In this document: piece by piece, positions 24,502 to 36,267 of the stretch | How positions within the stretch are numbered: the stretch's first letter is position 1 | How the letters are laid out: the number at the start of each line of letters is the position of its first letter | Source of the DNA: Malaya genurostris | Taxonomy: Eukaryota; Arthropoda; Insecta; Diptera; Culicidae | Length of the DNA: 64,000 nt | Reading direction: 5' to 3' | NCBI RefSeq assembly: GCF_030247185.1 | Contig: NC_080572.1 | Span: 230,393,336-230,457,335 of the forward strand | Program-made: the position numbers and the translations under genes | Notes under the pieces: generated by a model | Database searches by the model: none | What the model saw: the letters and a program-made list of their open reading frames with translations, nothing else | What the model was told of the DNA's origin: nothing

Positions 24502-25439
24502 TTGAATCGAACTACATGTTTAAACACTTCATTTTCTAGTGGAAATGAGTGCAGCACAAATGTATGTGCAAAACACTTGATTCGGTCAACTGTGTTTCAA
24601 TTGAAAACTATGTAGAAAACCATGTCACATTCGTATGAAATTCATATAGAATCTAGAGGTAACGATATATCTTATCGTTTTGATATGCATTTCAGATAAA
24701 TGTTGCATGATTTCCAATAAATATGAGTTAAGTGTATATTTTTATGAATTGCATGTGTTCTACATGTAGTGACAGTTCAAATTCTTTACACATGATGTTA
24801 GCTTGAAAATTATTTCCAGTGCAGATTCATATGAATGTTTTACCACAGACTAACAGACAAGACACTCAAATTGGATTCTTTAATTATTTTAACGGTTATT
24901 TCGAATATTCCTTTAGTTGGGACAATTCTCGCATATGTCATGATGACGCCACGTTACCCTATTAAAAACATCCAGTCTGTCATATATACTGTGTTTGTTT
25001 TTGCCTTTCTCATATAGAAAGGTGTCATATACCATTCGACTCAGTTCGTCGAGTACGCAAAATGTCTGTGTGTATGTGCGAATGTGTGTGTAACGTTTTT
25101 TTGCACTAACTTTTCTCGGAGATGGCTAAACCGATTTTCACAAACTTAGATTCAAATGATAGGTCTTGAGATCCCATAAAAAAATTCTGAATATTATTTG
25201 GATCCGACTTCCGGCTCGGGAGTTATGGGGTAAAATGTGCAAAAAAAAGAAAATATGTGTTCTAACTTTTCTCATAGATGGCTGAATCGATTTTCACAAA
25301 CTTAGGTTCAAATGAAAGGTCTTGTGGTCCCATACGTAATTCCTGAATTTCATCAGGATCCGACTTCCGGATCCGGAAATATAGGGTAAAGTGTGTTAAA
25401 AATTGTATACCATCACTGAAAATGGCGAAAAACCTTTAA
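24502..25439. repeat. Dispersed mosquito-type repeat fragments
   Basis: Two successive copies of the 'gatggctaaaccgattttc / acaaacttagattcaaatga / ccgacttccgg' unit lie at about 25110-25225 and 25265-25390, preceded by 'ctcatatagaaaggtgtcat'. Related units occur at 22130-22350, 26970-27100 and 33550-33740. No coding region. Confidence 0.55.
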
Positions 25440-25587
25440 AAAAATTCTAAATCGACCTCAAATATTTTCCAATTTATAGTTTTTATCAGTAGACGGTCAA
25501 ACAAACCGGTTTCGGTTATGCTTTTGAGAATCGAAGAAAATTATTTCGAAGAATACCACAATATTATATATGATAGTATGATTGATA

Positions 25588-26850
25588 AAGACTGTCCCTG
25601 AAAGTATGGATGCACTTTGATTTCGCTGTAAAAAATTCACAAGTGTTAGATATTGAAATTTTATTCGATATACTGATAATATTAGACTACAACAACAGAA
25701 TATTATTCTTAACATTTGCTGCTTAGCTATTGTAGACTAGCTGGCGCACCTTCTTGCGAACGTTCCTCATTAAATTCCGTACAGACTTCATGGCGACAAG
25801 TTTTGACACTTTTTTCCAATCTTTTCGAACTGTTGAATGGTTTTGGCTGCCGAGACATGTTTCCTAAGATGTGCCTTTGTCGATGCCCAAAATTCTACAA
25901 TTGGTAGAAGTTGTGGGCAATTTGGTGGATTCATGTCTTTTGGGACGAAAATGACATGTTTGGTAGTGTACCATTCTACCGTTGATTTCGAGTAGTGGCA
26001 AGAAGCAAGATCTGGCTAAAAGACAAAAGGAACCTTGTGGCTTCGAATCATGGGTAGAAGTCGTTTTTGTAAACATTCCTTGATGTATATTTCGCTGTTC
26101 ATTGAAGCAGTGGTGATGAAGGGTTTCGAAATCCTACCGCAGCTACAAATTGCTTGCCAGACCATAGCTTTCTTACCGAATTTTCGACTTCTCGCACCGT
26201 ATTATATTGTGGTCCCGGCAAGGATTTGTAATCGAGTTTCACGTAGGTTTCGTCGTCCATGATCATGCAGTTCAAATTTCCAGCAAGAATCGTATTGTAC
26301 AGCTTTCGAACCCTCGGCCTGATCGATGCCTCTTGTTTCGGACTACGTTTTGGTTGTTTCTGCTTCTTATAGGTTCGAAGATTAAAACATTCTTTATCAC
26401 GAAGAACATTTGACTTCGAAGTGTTCACTTTTTTGGCCACATCCTGAACTGAAACCTCATTCTTTTGCTCGAACGCCTTCAGTTTACGTTTATCCAACTG
26501 AGGGTTAGCAGGACCTTTTTTTTGACCCGTTTTCGGTTGATCCTAAAAGGTGTTTTCCTCACCGAACTTCCTGATTGCATTTCGCACGGCTTTTTCACTT
26601 ACTTCTTCCATTTTTGCTATCTTTCTCAGTGACAGTCCGCGTTCTGTGCACCATTTGTACACAATTTTTCGACGTTGTTCAGCTGAAAGTCCACGCATTT
26701 TAAAACAAACGAATGAAAACGAATAAACAACTGTACAAGTGGTTAGAGAAGAGTGTAAACAACAGGACGCAGCCATAAAAAATGACAGATTCTGAACCAT
26801 TTCAAATGGCAGCGGCTTTTGGTTGCGTCCATACGTTCTGGGACAGTCTT
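25588..26850 (-). mobile_element. D,D37E Tc1/mariner element, full length with TIRs, dead transposase
   Basis: TIRs: 'aagactgtccctgaaagta' at 25588 and its near-complement ending at 26850 ('tacgttctgggacagtctt'). TA duplications lie at 25586-25587 and 26851-26852; total 1263 bp. On the minus strand: HTH region ERGLSLRKIAKMEEVSEK (26800-26543), first Asp in IMDDETYVKLDYKSLPG, second Asp in PDLASCHYSKST (about 25995). The expected catalytic Glu is replaced: the family's PIE-x-(F/Y)W appears here as PIVEFW. The Trp before the second Asp is a TAG stop, and frames are broken. The element is inserted in a copy of module M. Confidence 0.85.
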
Positions 26851-26852
26851 TA

Positions 26853-27260
26853 TTTCTAGGTCATATATGTTGCTGGCAAACGAACCAACTTCGGCTATTC
26901 CGGTTATCTGAATCTGCTTTCGGAAGAATTGGAAATGGTGATTAAAAACTGCACTGTGAGATCCTTACTCACTTTTCTTGAAGATGGCCAAATCGATTCT
27001 CACAAACTTATAGGTTCAAAAGAAAAATCTTACAGTTTCATACGGAATTCCTGAACCAGTTGTGGATACTACTTCCGGTTCCGGAACTACAGGGTAAACA
27101 AAATTTATAGAGTTTGTTAGATTAGGGTCGAAAAAACTTTCCTATTCCTATTCAATGAACGAGCGAACTAGCGAATTCCACAGTAACATTTATGATGTTA
27201 AGAGTAATATGAGAAAGGCATCATTCCACCACTAGGTGGATTACAACAGGTTTTTACCGC
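26853..27260. repeat. Repeat fragments ending with a module M 3' part
   Basis: It contains 'acttccggttccggaactac' (27072) of the mosquito-type repeat and ends with 'accactaggtggattacaac' (27228-27247), matching the end of module M. No gene. Confidence 0.45.
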
Positions 27261-27379
27261 GAAATTGTTTCCGGTTCCGACAAAAGAGATGACTATTAAC
27301 GATTTTTGCAATGAATAATTCGTTTCCGTTTTTTACACTCCATGTTTTTTTATCCGGTTTTTGTATTCGCGAGACGCAT

Positions 27380-27625
27380 TTTTTGGCTCAATAGATTTTG
27401 TGAACGAACGAAATTGCAGTTTCTGAAGCGAGAGGTTTCCTCATGAAGTTTTGAATAATTTGGAGGACAATATTGAGCGTGTTACCAGTCCACAAATGCA
27501 GTCCGATTTGTGCGAGAAAGTGGTCAAAAATTGGACCGACCGTATGCCGTTCGTACAGAAGATTTGGCCATATGTCCAAAATAATATTCAAAAACTAATT
27601 ACCATGAATTGGTCTTTCGAATAAG
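27380..27625 (+). pseudogene. C-terminal remnant of an IS630/Tc1-mariner-type transposase
   Basis: The plus strand encodes FPHEVLNNLEDNIERV and then VVKNWTDRMPFVQ, ending at a TGA near 27623. This resembles the C-terminal Leu-rich and NWxxR region that follows the catalytic domain in a group of insect Tc1/mariner-type transposases. The catalytic motifs are not present and the upstream sequence is out of frame. The family call rests on a short stretch. Confidence 0.4.
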
Positions 27626-27979
27626 ATCAAATTTTGTATTTGTACATATTTGTATGATTTATTTAAAAAAAAAGTTGTTATACTCTTAAACACCCTTTAG
27701 TAGGTTTCGCTGGGCCCACATAAATTCAAACAATGATTTTAGCCGACATTGTTTACTGCACACACAGATAGACAAATGATTCGTAACAACACAGGACATA
27801 GTATCTCGAGTAGTGCTCGTACACATACTACATGGAATGCGGGCCTCTCACAGAAAAGACGTGAATAGTTTCGAACCGTGTATATTTTTGTTGCGAACAA
27901 GCCCCTAGATGACCCAATACCAAATTTCATGACAATCTATCCACTTGAATAACAACTGATTGTGTCAGACGAGTTTCGC

Positions 27980-28235
27980 ATTCATGCATAGAAGCAACTG
28001 TGAAATTGGATGATTTGCGGTACGGATTGGTCCATTATCCTCTGTATTCTCCAGATCTGGCCCCCAGCGACTATAGGCTATTTCCAAACCTGAAAGGGTT
28101 TCTCCAGGGAAAGGAATTTTCGTCGAATGCTGAGGTCAGTGCAGAAATGGTAGCCTACTTTGAAGGCCTTGACAAATCTTTTTTTTTGAGTGCTTGCTCT
28201 AGATGGAGATAATACTGAAGAATAAAAAAGTTTTC
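27980..28235 (+). pseudogene. Mariner transposase C-terminal fragment
   Basis: The frame reads YSPDLAPSDYRLFPNLKGFL, then KEFSSNAEVSAEMVAYFEGL and DKSFF. This is the region around and after the third catalytic Asp (APSD) of D,D34D mariners. The rest of the gene is absent. The subsequent 'aataaaaaagttttcacggc' followed by 'tgaaaatcg' resembles a decayed mariner 3' end. Confidence 0.75.
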
Positions 28236-28334
28236 ACGGCTGAAAATCGACTTTTTCTTTGTTAGGCCCTGGGCTTCTCATTCCATGTATAATGCACTAG
28301 CTTAAATGTGTTACGACTTGTCGATTTTGTGATA

Positions 28335-29177
28335 CCTTATGATCAAAAAAGAAACCTGTTTTAATCCACCTAGTGGTGTAATGATGCCTTTCTCATATCA
28401 ATCATACTATCATATATAATAGTGTGGTATTCTTCAAAATAATTCTCTCCTCCTGCGGCAATACATGCATGCCAACGCTTGATCCAATTTTCCTTACAAG
28501 TTTTATAGGCCGCCAAAGGTATGGCCCTTAGTTCACGCTGCGAATTCTCTGTCATGGTCTCTACGGTCTCAAAACGCGTTCCCCGTAATGGCAATTTGAG
28601 TCTGGGGAAGATAAAAAAGTTACACGGGGCCATATCTGGAGAGTACTGTGCTTGGTTGATGATATTGGTTGAGTTTTTGGACAAAAACTGCGACACAACC
28701 AACGCTATGTGAGCCGGCGCATTAACATGAAATTCAGCTTCTTTGGCACCAGCCGAGAAGCGACGCGTTTCAAACCCAAAACATCAGTTAAAATGTGTTC
28801 GGCTGATCCATAAGAGATGCCCAACAACACAGGGATCTCATCATGATCCAAACCTGTTCGACCACCTTTGAAGCGTTTATACCACTCGTATGCCTTTTAT
28901 AACATTTTCAACGTTTAGGAACACTTGAATCCATTTGCAACACAAAATTTGATGCACACACGTTGTTCTAAATTTTCATCCATAATAAAAAATCGCCACA
29001 CGAACATTTTTCAACTTCTTTGTATAGACGCCAAACAAAAACTAATCGTACGATATGCGTCAAAATTTGACAGAATGTGTATAAAAGTGTTGCCAACGTT
29101 GAAAGAATAAAAGTTTACCGATTGGACAAGCGCAGGATTTTTAAAATGAAAATTCCGGTTCTTTTTTGATCATAAGG
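28335..29177 (-). mobile_element. Deleted mariner with intact TIRs (843 bp)
   Basis: TIRs 'ccttatgatcaaaaaagaa' at 28335 and inverted at 29159-29177, flanked by TA at 28333-28334 and 29178-29179. The minus strand keeps the N terminus (ENLEQRVCIKFCVANGFKCS, then YEWYKRFKGGR, GISYGSAEHILTDVLG, KRVASRLVPKKLNFM) and the C terminus (AHIALVVSQFLSKNS, QYSPDMAPCNFFIFPRLK, then NWIKRWHACIAAGGENYFEE). The central part is lost, and the third catalytic Asp is Asn (APCN). Module M in reverse orientation (28350-28442) interrupts the 3' end just inside the TIR. Confidence 0.85.
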
Positions 29178-31300
29178 TATAAGTGAACTACCTTTACTTA
29201 TGAACAGCCTTGTAATATGAGATTAGATGTATGGTATGTATCGCCGGGTTGTTTTATTTCGATTTAGGATGTATTTTGAACATTGTGTATTACCACAGGG
29301 AAAAAAATTAAACAAAGACAAAATTTTCACTGTTTTATTCATTCTTCACCTTGTTATATTAAATTAGGTAATAAACATCTCCTTTCGGGTTTCGATTTTT
29401 TTTTCGATTTTTTCCGTTATGTAATTTTTACTTAATAATCAATAATCGTAATAATAATAATAATAATAATAATAGTTATTTTTCGCTTCTCTCTTGATCT
29501 ACTATTTAATTCTCAGTAGTGGATGTACTTTCCCCTCTCTCTTTCAATCACCGCTTTGCATACGAATACAGGAGTTTTGCTTCGTTAATAATTGGTAAGT
29601 AATATTTGTTTTTGCTGTTCGTTAATCATAGTTTGGTAATTGTAATTTTCTCTCCGACTGTCGCCGTATTCCACTGCTGACGGTACTAATTCGGTTTCCG
29701 TCCGGCGCTCGCCTCAACTCGCGTCTATTTACATTTAGAATTCTGTCCAACACTCATCGCCTGCCCGGATGAGTGTCAATTTTGAGTATATTTGTGTGTG
29801 TGTGTGTTTTTTTCTCTTTGTTTACAATGCACTAATCTATGTACTTCAAATAGCTGTGTTCTGGCTTGCATGTATGGTTGGGTTGAGTGTTTTTCAAGAA
29901 TGTTTACTGGGTGATGAGTTACTTCTATGATCCGTGTTTCGTTTGAAAGCGCGTACATCGGTTATTTTGTTAGCTGAATATCTCCGGTAGCTTAACCCTC
30001 CCCGAAGGTGACCGAACTCGAAGCCGAATAGACCCCGAACGTCATCTTCGCGTGAGTGCAGTGAACATTCGGTCTAAACGAGGTAGGAATACTCTGGCTT
30101 GGTTGTGTTCCTTCTCTCATTCAATCGTTTTGTTTAGTTATTGTTTTACGGTTTCAATTTTAACAAAGTAAAAAAACTGTATATCGATTTGATTAACGTG
30201 TGAGTGAACGTGTGTTTGTTTATCTTAGTTGTTGACTGGTTATTTTCTTGCAATACTTTACTTGTGTGATGTAGTTTTCATTGTGTTTCGACTTTTAACT
30301 AATGAGTAAAGTTGTTCATAAATTTCCTTACGAATTGTACATAACCTTGTGTCGGTTCTGAGTATTTGCTTAAATTTCGCTTACTAATCTCAATCTGATT
30401 TTGTTGTCTTTTTTTTATTTTGTTGATTACTGACACTCGTATTGTTCGAACTCGTATGAGCTTCACTATGCTCCCCTCTTCGGGGACAGGAAGTCTCAAA
30501 TTTTAGATAACATAACGAAAATGTTTACAAATGTACTTTCGTGTACTGTGAACGTTCAGTTCGACTAAATTCAGTGCGCCAATTGGTCCAGAAACTGCAT
30601 GGGAAGAGTTCGATTCGATTCCGTGTTCTATTTGTTCGTAGACCTCGCTCAGTTGGCTATGAAAAGTTGCGGGTTGCTGAATTTTTGAGATGACGTCTCA
30701 TTCACAACAAGTTTATATGGGTTATTTGATTACCTGATGACATTTCAGTTCGCCATTGGCTGCTTCGATTGACTTTTTTCTGTCTTTCTCTCTCTTTCTC
30801 TGCACGAGCCTATCCTTTGGCAGTGGTGAGCGGATATGATGACGTCACCTCTACCATTATGTTCTGAAAGTCTGCTGGGTTATTGTGTTTAGCGATGATG
30901 AGAGCCCATCAACAAATTCGGTTTCGATTGCAGTTTCTGGATACGATTTAGGTGTGTTGGTGAATGTATGGAAATAAAGGGGTTCTAACATTTGCGATAT
31001 ACATACTTTATATTTCTCTCGCTCTCGTTTCACAGTTATATTTTGTTAGTGGAGTTACCTTCATCTCTCATTTTTGCAATTAGTCAAAGATTTTACATTG
31101 TTTTGTTTTCGTGTAATGATTTACTGGCATGTTTGCAAGTTGTTTGAATTTTATTCAATGTATAATGTATTGATTCCTTTTTGTTTAGTTATGTTTACCT
31201 CTATACGTTTGTATCGTTTAAAAACCATTTTGGCAGTGCATCAAAAATTACATTACTTTTACTCTAAAGGTTTCCTTTAATGCGGTACGCGCTATATTGT
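29178..31300. other. T-rich unique-looking tract, UTR- or intron-like
   Basis: The plus strand is T-rich with an (AAT)n run at about 29450-29474 and a (GT)n run at about 29790-29808. Transposon fragments are scarce, unlike both sides. On the minus strand this has the composition of a 3' UTR. A GC-richer island at 29974-30090 is described separately. Confidence 0.35.
29974..30051 (+). CDS. Possible 78-nt cassette exon, gene unknown
   Basis: It is preceded by 'tattttgttag' and followed by the strong donor 'gtgagt'. The 78 nt are open in phase 0 and read LNISGSLTLPEGDRTRSRI then DPERHLR. It is GC-richer than its surroundings. The minus strand is also open here (a frame ending YSASSSVTFGEG at a TAA), so strand and reality are uncertain. 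No family recognised. Confidence 0.2.
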
Positions 31301-31609
31301 TACAGTGTTATTTTTGAGTTTCCGTGAATTGTCTAGACACCAACAGTCAACAAAACTATTGGCATGTTGTTCCACTTGTATGGACTGGACAGTTATTCGA
31401 ACTATCGGTAGCAGGAGAGCTGGTTGTGGCTACAAGTGAATTTCATCGTTAGTGGTCGTATCAGGACTCTATACAAAACCATTCCGAAAAATGCAGCGGT
31501 GATTCGTGCAGGACTGCGAGTGGCGAAACGTTTAGTAAATCAAGTGACTAATCACCTACAGAGGCGTTTCGAAGGGTCTAGCATCAGAGATAATAAAATT
31601 CAAAATAAA

Positions 31610-34085
31610 CAAAAATGACGAGAAATAAGTGTCGCTCTCAGCTCCGCTTGCAAATTTTGAGAGCGAGATCCATGTTCAGACATAAGCGGAACAGTAGTTT
31701 CAAAATGGTGTTCTTTCTTTCATTTACCCCTTCAGTCATTTTCGATTTTCAGTGAAAGTCTTACACTGTGCAGTGTCGATATGCTACCGATACTTCGAGA
31801 ATCGATAATGACAGAAAATAATACACAATGATATTTCCTATTGATGCTTGTATCTATAGTAGTTTTGGTTTCCAATGAGGTTCCATTAATCATATTTTAG
31901 ACATTCTTTATAGTCAAACGTCACAGATTTTCAATATATCGATGAAAGAATCAGAATTGAAATTCTACTGACTCTCTCTGCAGACGTTATTTCGGTTTTG
32001 TCTTGTCATATGGGAACGAGTGAAGTTGGCATTGATACTCTCTTTTGTTTCAACAAGAGACGAAAATGTTTGGTTTCTCTTCGTTTGTTATGCATGCGAT
32101 TTCTACCAGGGTGGCAAGTGACCGGGAAAAGTCGGGAATTTTAGTGTAAGATCGGGGAAAAAATTATTAGCCCTAATCATAGTAACTAAGGAGCCTTATT
32201 GGGCTAATGCTTACCCTAATTGCATCATAACTTGTGTCAGTAATATCATCTTGAGACAGTACTTGTATTGTAATCTTGGTATTGGTTTCAATAGGATTCC
32301 ACCGTTTGCATGGAGTATTTGATTTCCTTCTTTGTAGGCTAAAATTGGTTTCTGAGAGTTAATAAAAAACCTTAGAAAGGTTTAAAAGATGGTTTTATTT
32401 ATTCAGAGAATCTATGTTTAGTTTCTTTTTGAAGATCATCAACTATGAATTTCATAGTAGGATTCACAAGAATGCGGGTGTTGATGTCGACGAAGAACAA
32501 AATTTAGATCATCTCAGTTACTAGAGGCATGGATTGTTGTTGTTTTTTTCAGAGCAACAAGCGTCCATTTCAAATTTTCTTTTTGTTCTGTGTCGCCAAA
32601 ATTCAATTTTGAAAGAATATCGTATATGCTGTTAGATGGAATCGGCTATACGGGAGGAGAATTGTACTTTGTTTATTCATTTTTAACCGCAGGTATACTT
32701 TTTTCTAGACTACATCAGATTTAAATATTATTGGAATACACTAGAGATGGACAATCCGTTCGCGAACAGTTGCAAAGAACTAGTGGATGAACGCGAAGAG
32801 TGGGTGAACTGGAGTTCTGTATTGGAAAATTATAGTCCTCTATTGAAAATAAGTATTTAATTTTAATTATCAGACTTTAAGTTTAATTTTCAATTATTTG
32901 GTTTTCAAATGACTGATGGTGTTTCTGGGAGCCTAGAAAATACCAACGATAATCGAATTTGGTGTGAAAGTGATTGCAAGAATTTTAATAAATGGATAAA
33001 ATTGCAAGAATTTTAATGCTGTATTCCTTTGTGAAATGCAATACTGAATACTTTTATCATACCCGTTGGCCAGATAGGTTTCTTATTTTAATCCTACTGT
33101 TACCTCGAATCAATTTGAAATAGTCAAAAAGGCTGAGCATTTTTTCTTGAAGAGATAGTGGATACGAATAACATTAGTAGCGCAGTAACAGACAAAATAA
33201 AGATGGAATACATTGAGCTGGGTGATAAATTGTCGAAGCAATTTTTAAACGTAGTTCCAAGGATCATTGAAATCTTAAATCTTCTATCAAGCAAATCCTC
33301 ATTATCTCGAACAAAAACGTATTGAAAATCTTGTGGCTCAACGTATTGTTGATAATGCTAATTAAATGCTATTAAATGCTGGGAGCGTAATTAACAAAAC
33401 AGTACTCAAAATCATATAATCGATACGAGGCTGTCGAACCGAAGAAACAGTTTCTAATCAAGATTAGAGCTGATATTTTTACTCTGAAGATCTCCACTCT
33501 TCTCACCCTGTTAACAACTGGAAGACAGATCCGGATGAAATTAGTAAGGGCCACAAGAAAATCGGTTCAGCCATCTATGAGAAAATTGAGTGCTCAGGAA
33601 TGTTCCATACATACATACACACATACAGACATTTTCTGATCTTGACGAACTGATTCGAATGGTATATGACACTCAGTCCTCCGGGCCTTGATTCGAAAAT
33701 CGGTTTTCACAGTGATTGCATAACCTCTCTAAATGAGAAAGGCAAGAAAGACTTTTTACCATTGTTATGTGCACTTGTCATAATGAATTTTTCCTATTTT
33801 CAAATCGAGATACAAGAAAAAAACTTCATTTATCAACTCTCGATGTTCTTTTGGAATTGGGATTTCTACTCAAAGCTTGAACGAGAGAAATATTTGGAAA
33901 TATACTGAATATGGGTGATTTGTACCTGTTCTAAAAACCGGGAACTTTTATCTCGCACACCGGGAAATTGAAATCAGCATTCCGCTTGCCACCCTGATTT
34001 ACGAATGAGACAGTGAAAGTTAATATGAGGCCGTTGGATTGATTTCTTTCATTGAGAAAGCGTGACAATTTCAAGCGTTTGAATT
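31610..34085. repeat. Family E, copy 2, split by a hAT-like element
   Basis: 31610-32106 plus 33997-34085 correspond, in reverse orientation, to the continuous family E copy at 13855-14437. The break coincides exactly with the termini of the 32107-33996 element. Confidence 0.6.
32107..33996. mobile_element. hAT-like non-autonomous element, 1.89 kb
   Basis: Termini 'cagggtggcaag' and 'cttgccaccctg' are perfect 12-bp inverted repeats, followed inward by 'accggga' and 'ttcccgg' words. The flanks 'atttctac' and 'atttacga' are a plausible but imperfect 8-bp duplication. Family E copy 1 supplies the uninterrupted order. CAGRG termini and 8-bp duplications point to hAT. No transposase is readable. 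Other repeats, including a mosquito-type unit at 33550-33740, are nested inside. Confidence 0.7.
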
Positions 34086-34995
34086 AGTGATGGGCGAGCG
34101 TTCACGAGATGTTCATTTGAACCGACTCGTAGCAATGAGCGAACGAATCACGGCTCTTCAAAATTGAAACGCTGCCTTCAAGAAGAGCCTTGGCTCCAGA
34201 GTTTTATGTTATTTTTTCAAAAATCCGTCTCTGGATCCGAAATTTATCTGGATTTGTCTGTGTCTAACTATGTACAAGAAAATTTTGACCGGGCTTCATT
34301 TTCAGCGAACAAAAAAAAAAGTTTCACCTTCTATCGTCTACAGGCCAAAATCGCGGAGATCTGGTGAGATGATAAAACCTGATAAAATTTGTAAAATCTG
34401 ACAAAAGATCTGGTTTGTTAGAGTGTCTGTCAAAACGAGAAAAATCTGGTATTTGACAGATAAATCTGAAATAATGGCAACGCTGGCTGCCACCCAAATT
34501 TGACAACCGTGCAGTCTAAACTAGCCGAGCTAGTGATGGGAGATCGCTCACGTACCCTTCAATAGAATCGCGGCTTTCCAAAAGAACCATGCGACCCTAT
34601 GTCTCGACGCCATCTTGATAAGATCAAAATCGGAACTTCAAAATCAGCTGATTGCAACGTAAACAAACAATCAAAATTAGTGAATTTTGAGTTGACTCTC
34701 ACAATAACTTGTCGGTTTAGCTAAAATACAGCAGACAGTGTTTTGGTATATCAAGTGCAGGTAATTTTCACAACTTCAGAGTCGCGATGAGTATCAAAAC
34801 ATCGCAGTGTTTGGGGCTCAAAACGCGAGGGGCTCAACATTATCGGTGTACTTTCAAATGGCTGGTGCTCACATACCGGTGGTAGATGGCTGGAGCCATG
34901 TCACTCAGCATTAAAATATTGGCCTTCTAACTACAATTCGACATGTAGTAGATGCGTTGTTGTTCAAGCGACGATGTTTTCTAATGAAACTGTCA
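34086..34995. mobile_element. Composite of hAT-like elements with 'tagtgatggg' ends
   Basis: 34090-34195, 34485-34515 and 34930-34995 match, in reverse orientation, the element at 62938-63473 (shared 'gaaccgactcgtagcaatga', 'ccaaatttgacaaccgtg', 'tcgacatgtag'). Between them sit a 47229-type MITE (about 34195-34475) and a second 'tagtgatggg'-starting element (from about 34531). No protein. Confidence 0.5.
34195..34475. mobile_element. hAT-type MITE, relative of the element at 47229-47507
   Basis: It starts 'cagagttttatgtt' and ends 'aatggcaacg', and shares with the 47 kb copy 'tattttttcaaaaatc', 'catctagatct'-like internal words and the 'ggcaaaagatctggtt / gacaaaagatctggtt' stretch. Its insertion inside the 'agccttggctc' site is supported by the continuous sequence in the element at 62938-63473. 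Confidence 0.55.
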
Positions 34996-35173
34996 AAATA
35001 CATAGGAATATTTATTCTCCAGTGAATTTACGAAAATTATTCTGTTAGGAAAGGAGAGAAAAACGTAGATTTCTTCTAATTGGAACTTCAATTAATTTAT
35101 TTCAATATCCAGCAATTTGTTAAGGTTTATGTCACCTCACATTAGATGATTCCGAATGACGGCACAGCAACTT

Positions 35174-35796
35174 CCCGATCAGATGGTAATAACAGAATTA
35201 TAACAACTGAAGTAATTTATTTCAAAAATATTTTGTAACAAATTTTGAAATATTTTTGGCTGGTAAGCTGTTAAAATAACAAAAAATCATAACAAAAAAG
35301 ACTCTAGCGGGAACAAAATCGTAACAGATTTTGAAACGTTTGTATAACAATTATTATTGAATTTGATATAACTACAGAAGTCCGAAAACAGAAATTGATA
35401 ACAATAGTTGTAATAAATTAGATAACAAATTTAACACAGAAACACTATATCACAGTCAACTTTAAGCATCGTTTCAATCCAAAATTGTTGAATGATTTTT
35501 TTATTAAATGAATAATTTATTTAATAATCTGGTTTCTTGCTTTGGTTTTTTGAAATTCTGAGCATTATATTTCGATATGAAGCAACAGAAGAACTCATTT
35601 TTTCAATTAATTAACTTCATCATGAGTTTTGCAAATGAAAATAAAACATAATTGATTTTGTTCTTATATTGTTATATTATAAGTTTTAACTTTCAACTGT
35701 TTTCATTCGTTGAATATCTCAAAATAACACAAATTGTTATACATATCAACTGTTGTTATACTTGTGTTATGATTTTGTTATGCGCATCTGATCGGG
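35174..35796. mobile_element. MITE with 'cccgatcagatg' terminal inverted repeats
   Basis: 'cccgatcagatg' (35174) and 'catctgatcggg' (35785-35796) are perfect 12-bp inverted repeats, and both are followed inward by 'ataacaaaat / aataacagaatt'-like words. The interior is filled with 'ataacaa' repeats in both orientations. Length 623 bp. No open frame is supported. Target duplication not resolved. Confidence 0.65.
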
Positions 35797-36267
35797 TTAT
35801 GTTCTATTGTCAGATAATTTTCGTTTATAGTCCGATAAACTTTCTTTTCACTGGATTATCAGTAAACATCTCGCTGTGTTGCAAGATCATATCGCCAAAG
35901 TACGGATACAAATTCTCCTTTCTCGTGAACTTGAATTTTCACTCGTTGAAAGTTTTACGAGAAGTGTATTGCTCAGTAATAGAAATCGCACCTCATTGTA
36001 ACGATTTCCGTTTGGGGCGTGTGTCATTGTTCGAGTTTATTTCATTGCTAGGCTGTCAGCATGCACTCAAAAAAAATTCACGTTCGATTCACTTGAAAAA
36101 TCACGTAGAATGGTTTCAAATGTCAAATTGGATATTTTACGTGACTAAAATGAATGTTATACGAACATCCCCTAAAATGAATAGATTCATCACATAAGGT
36201 TTACGTGAATTGACCAAACGTCAAACAATCTACGTGAATTTCCAGTGTGAAAAACTCGATTTTGAAA

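Noticed and set aside
34531..34560. Second 'tagtgatggg' terminus as evidence of a complete second hAT element
   Set aside because: I could not find a matching opposite end or duplication, so only a fragment is claimed.
35652..36197. 181-codon plus-strand frame rich in Phe, Ile, Cys and Leu
   Set aside because: It spans the end of one inverted-repeat element (35796) and the start of another (36064), so it cannot be an ancestral gene; AT-driven hydrophobic codons explain it.
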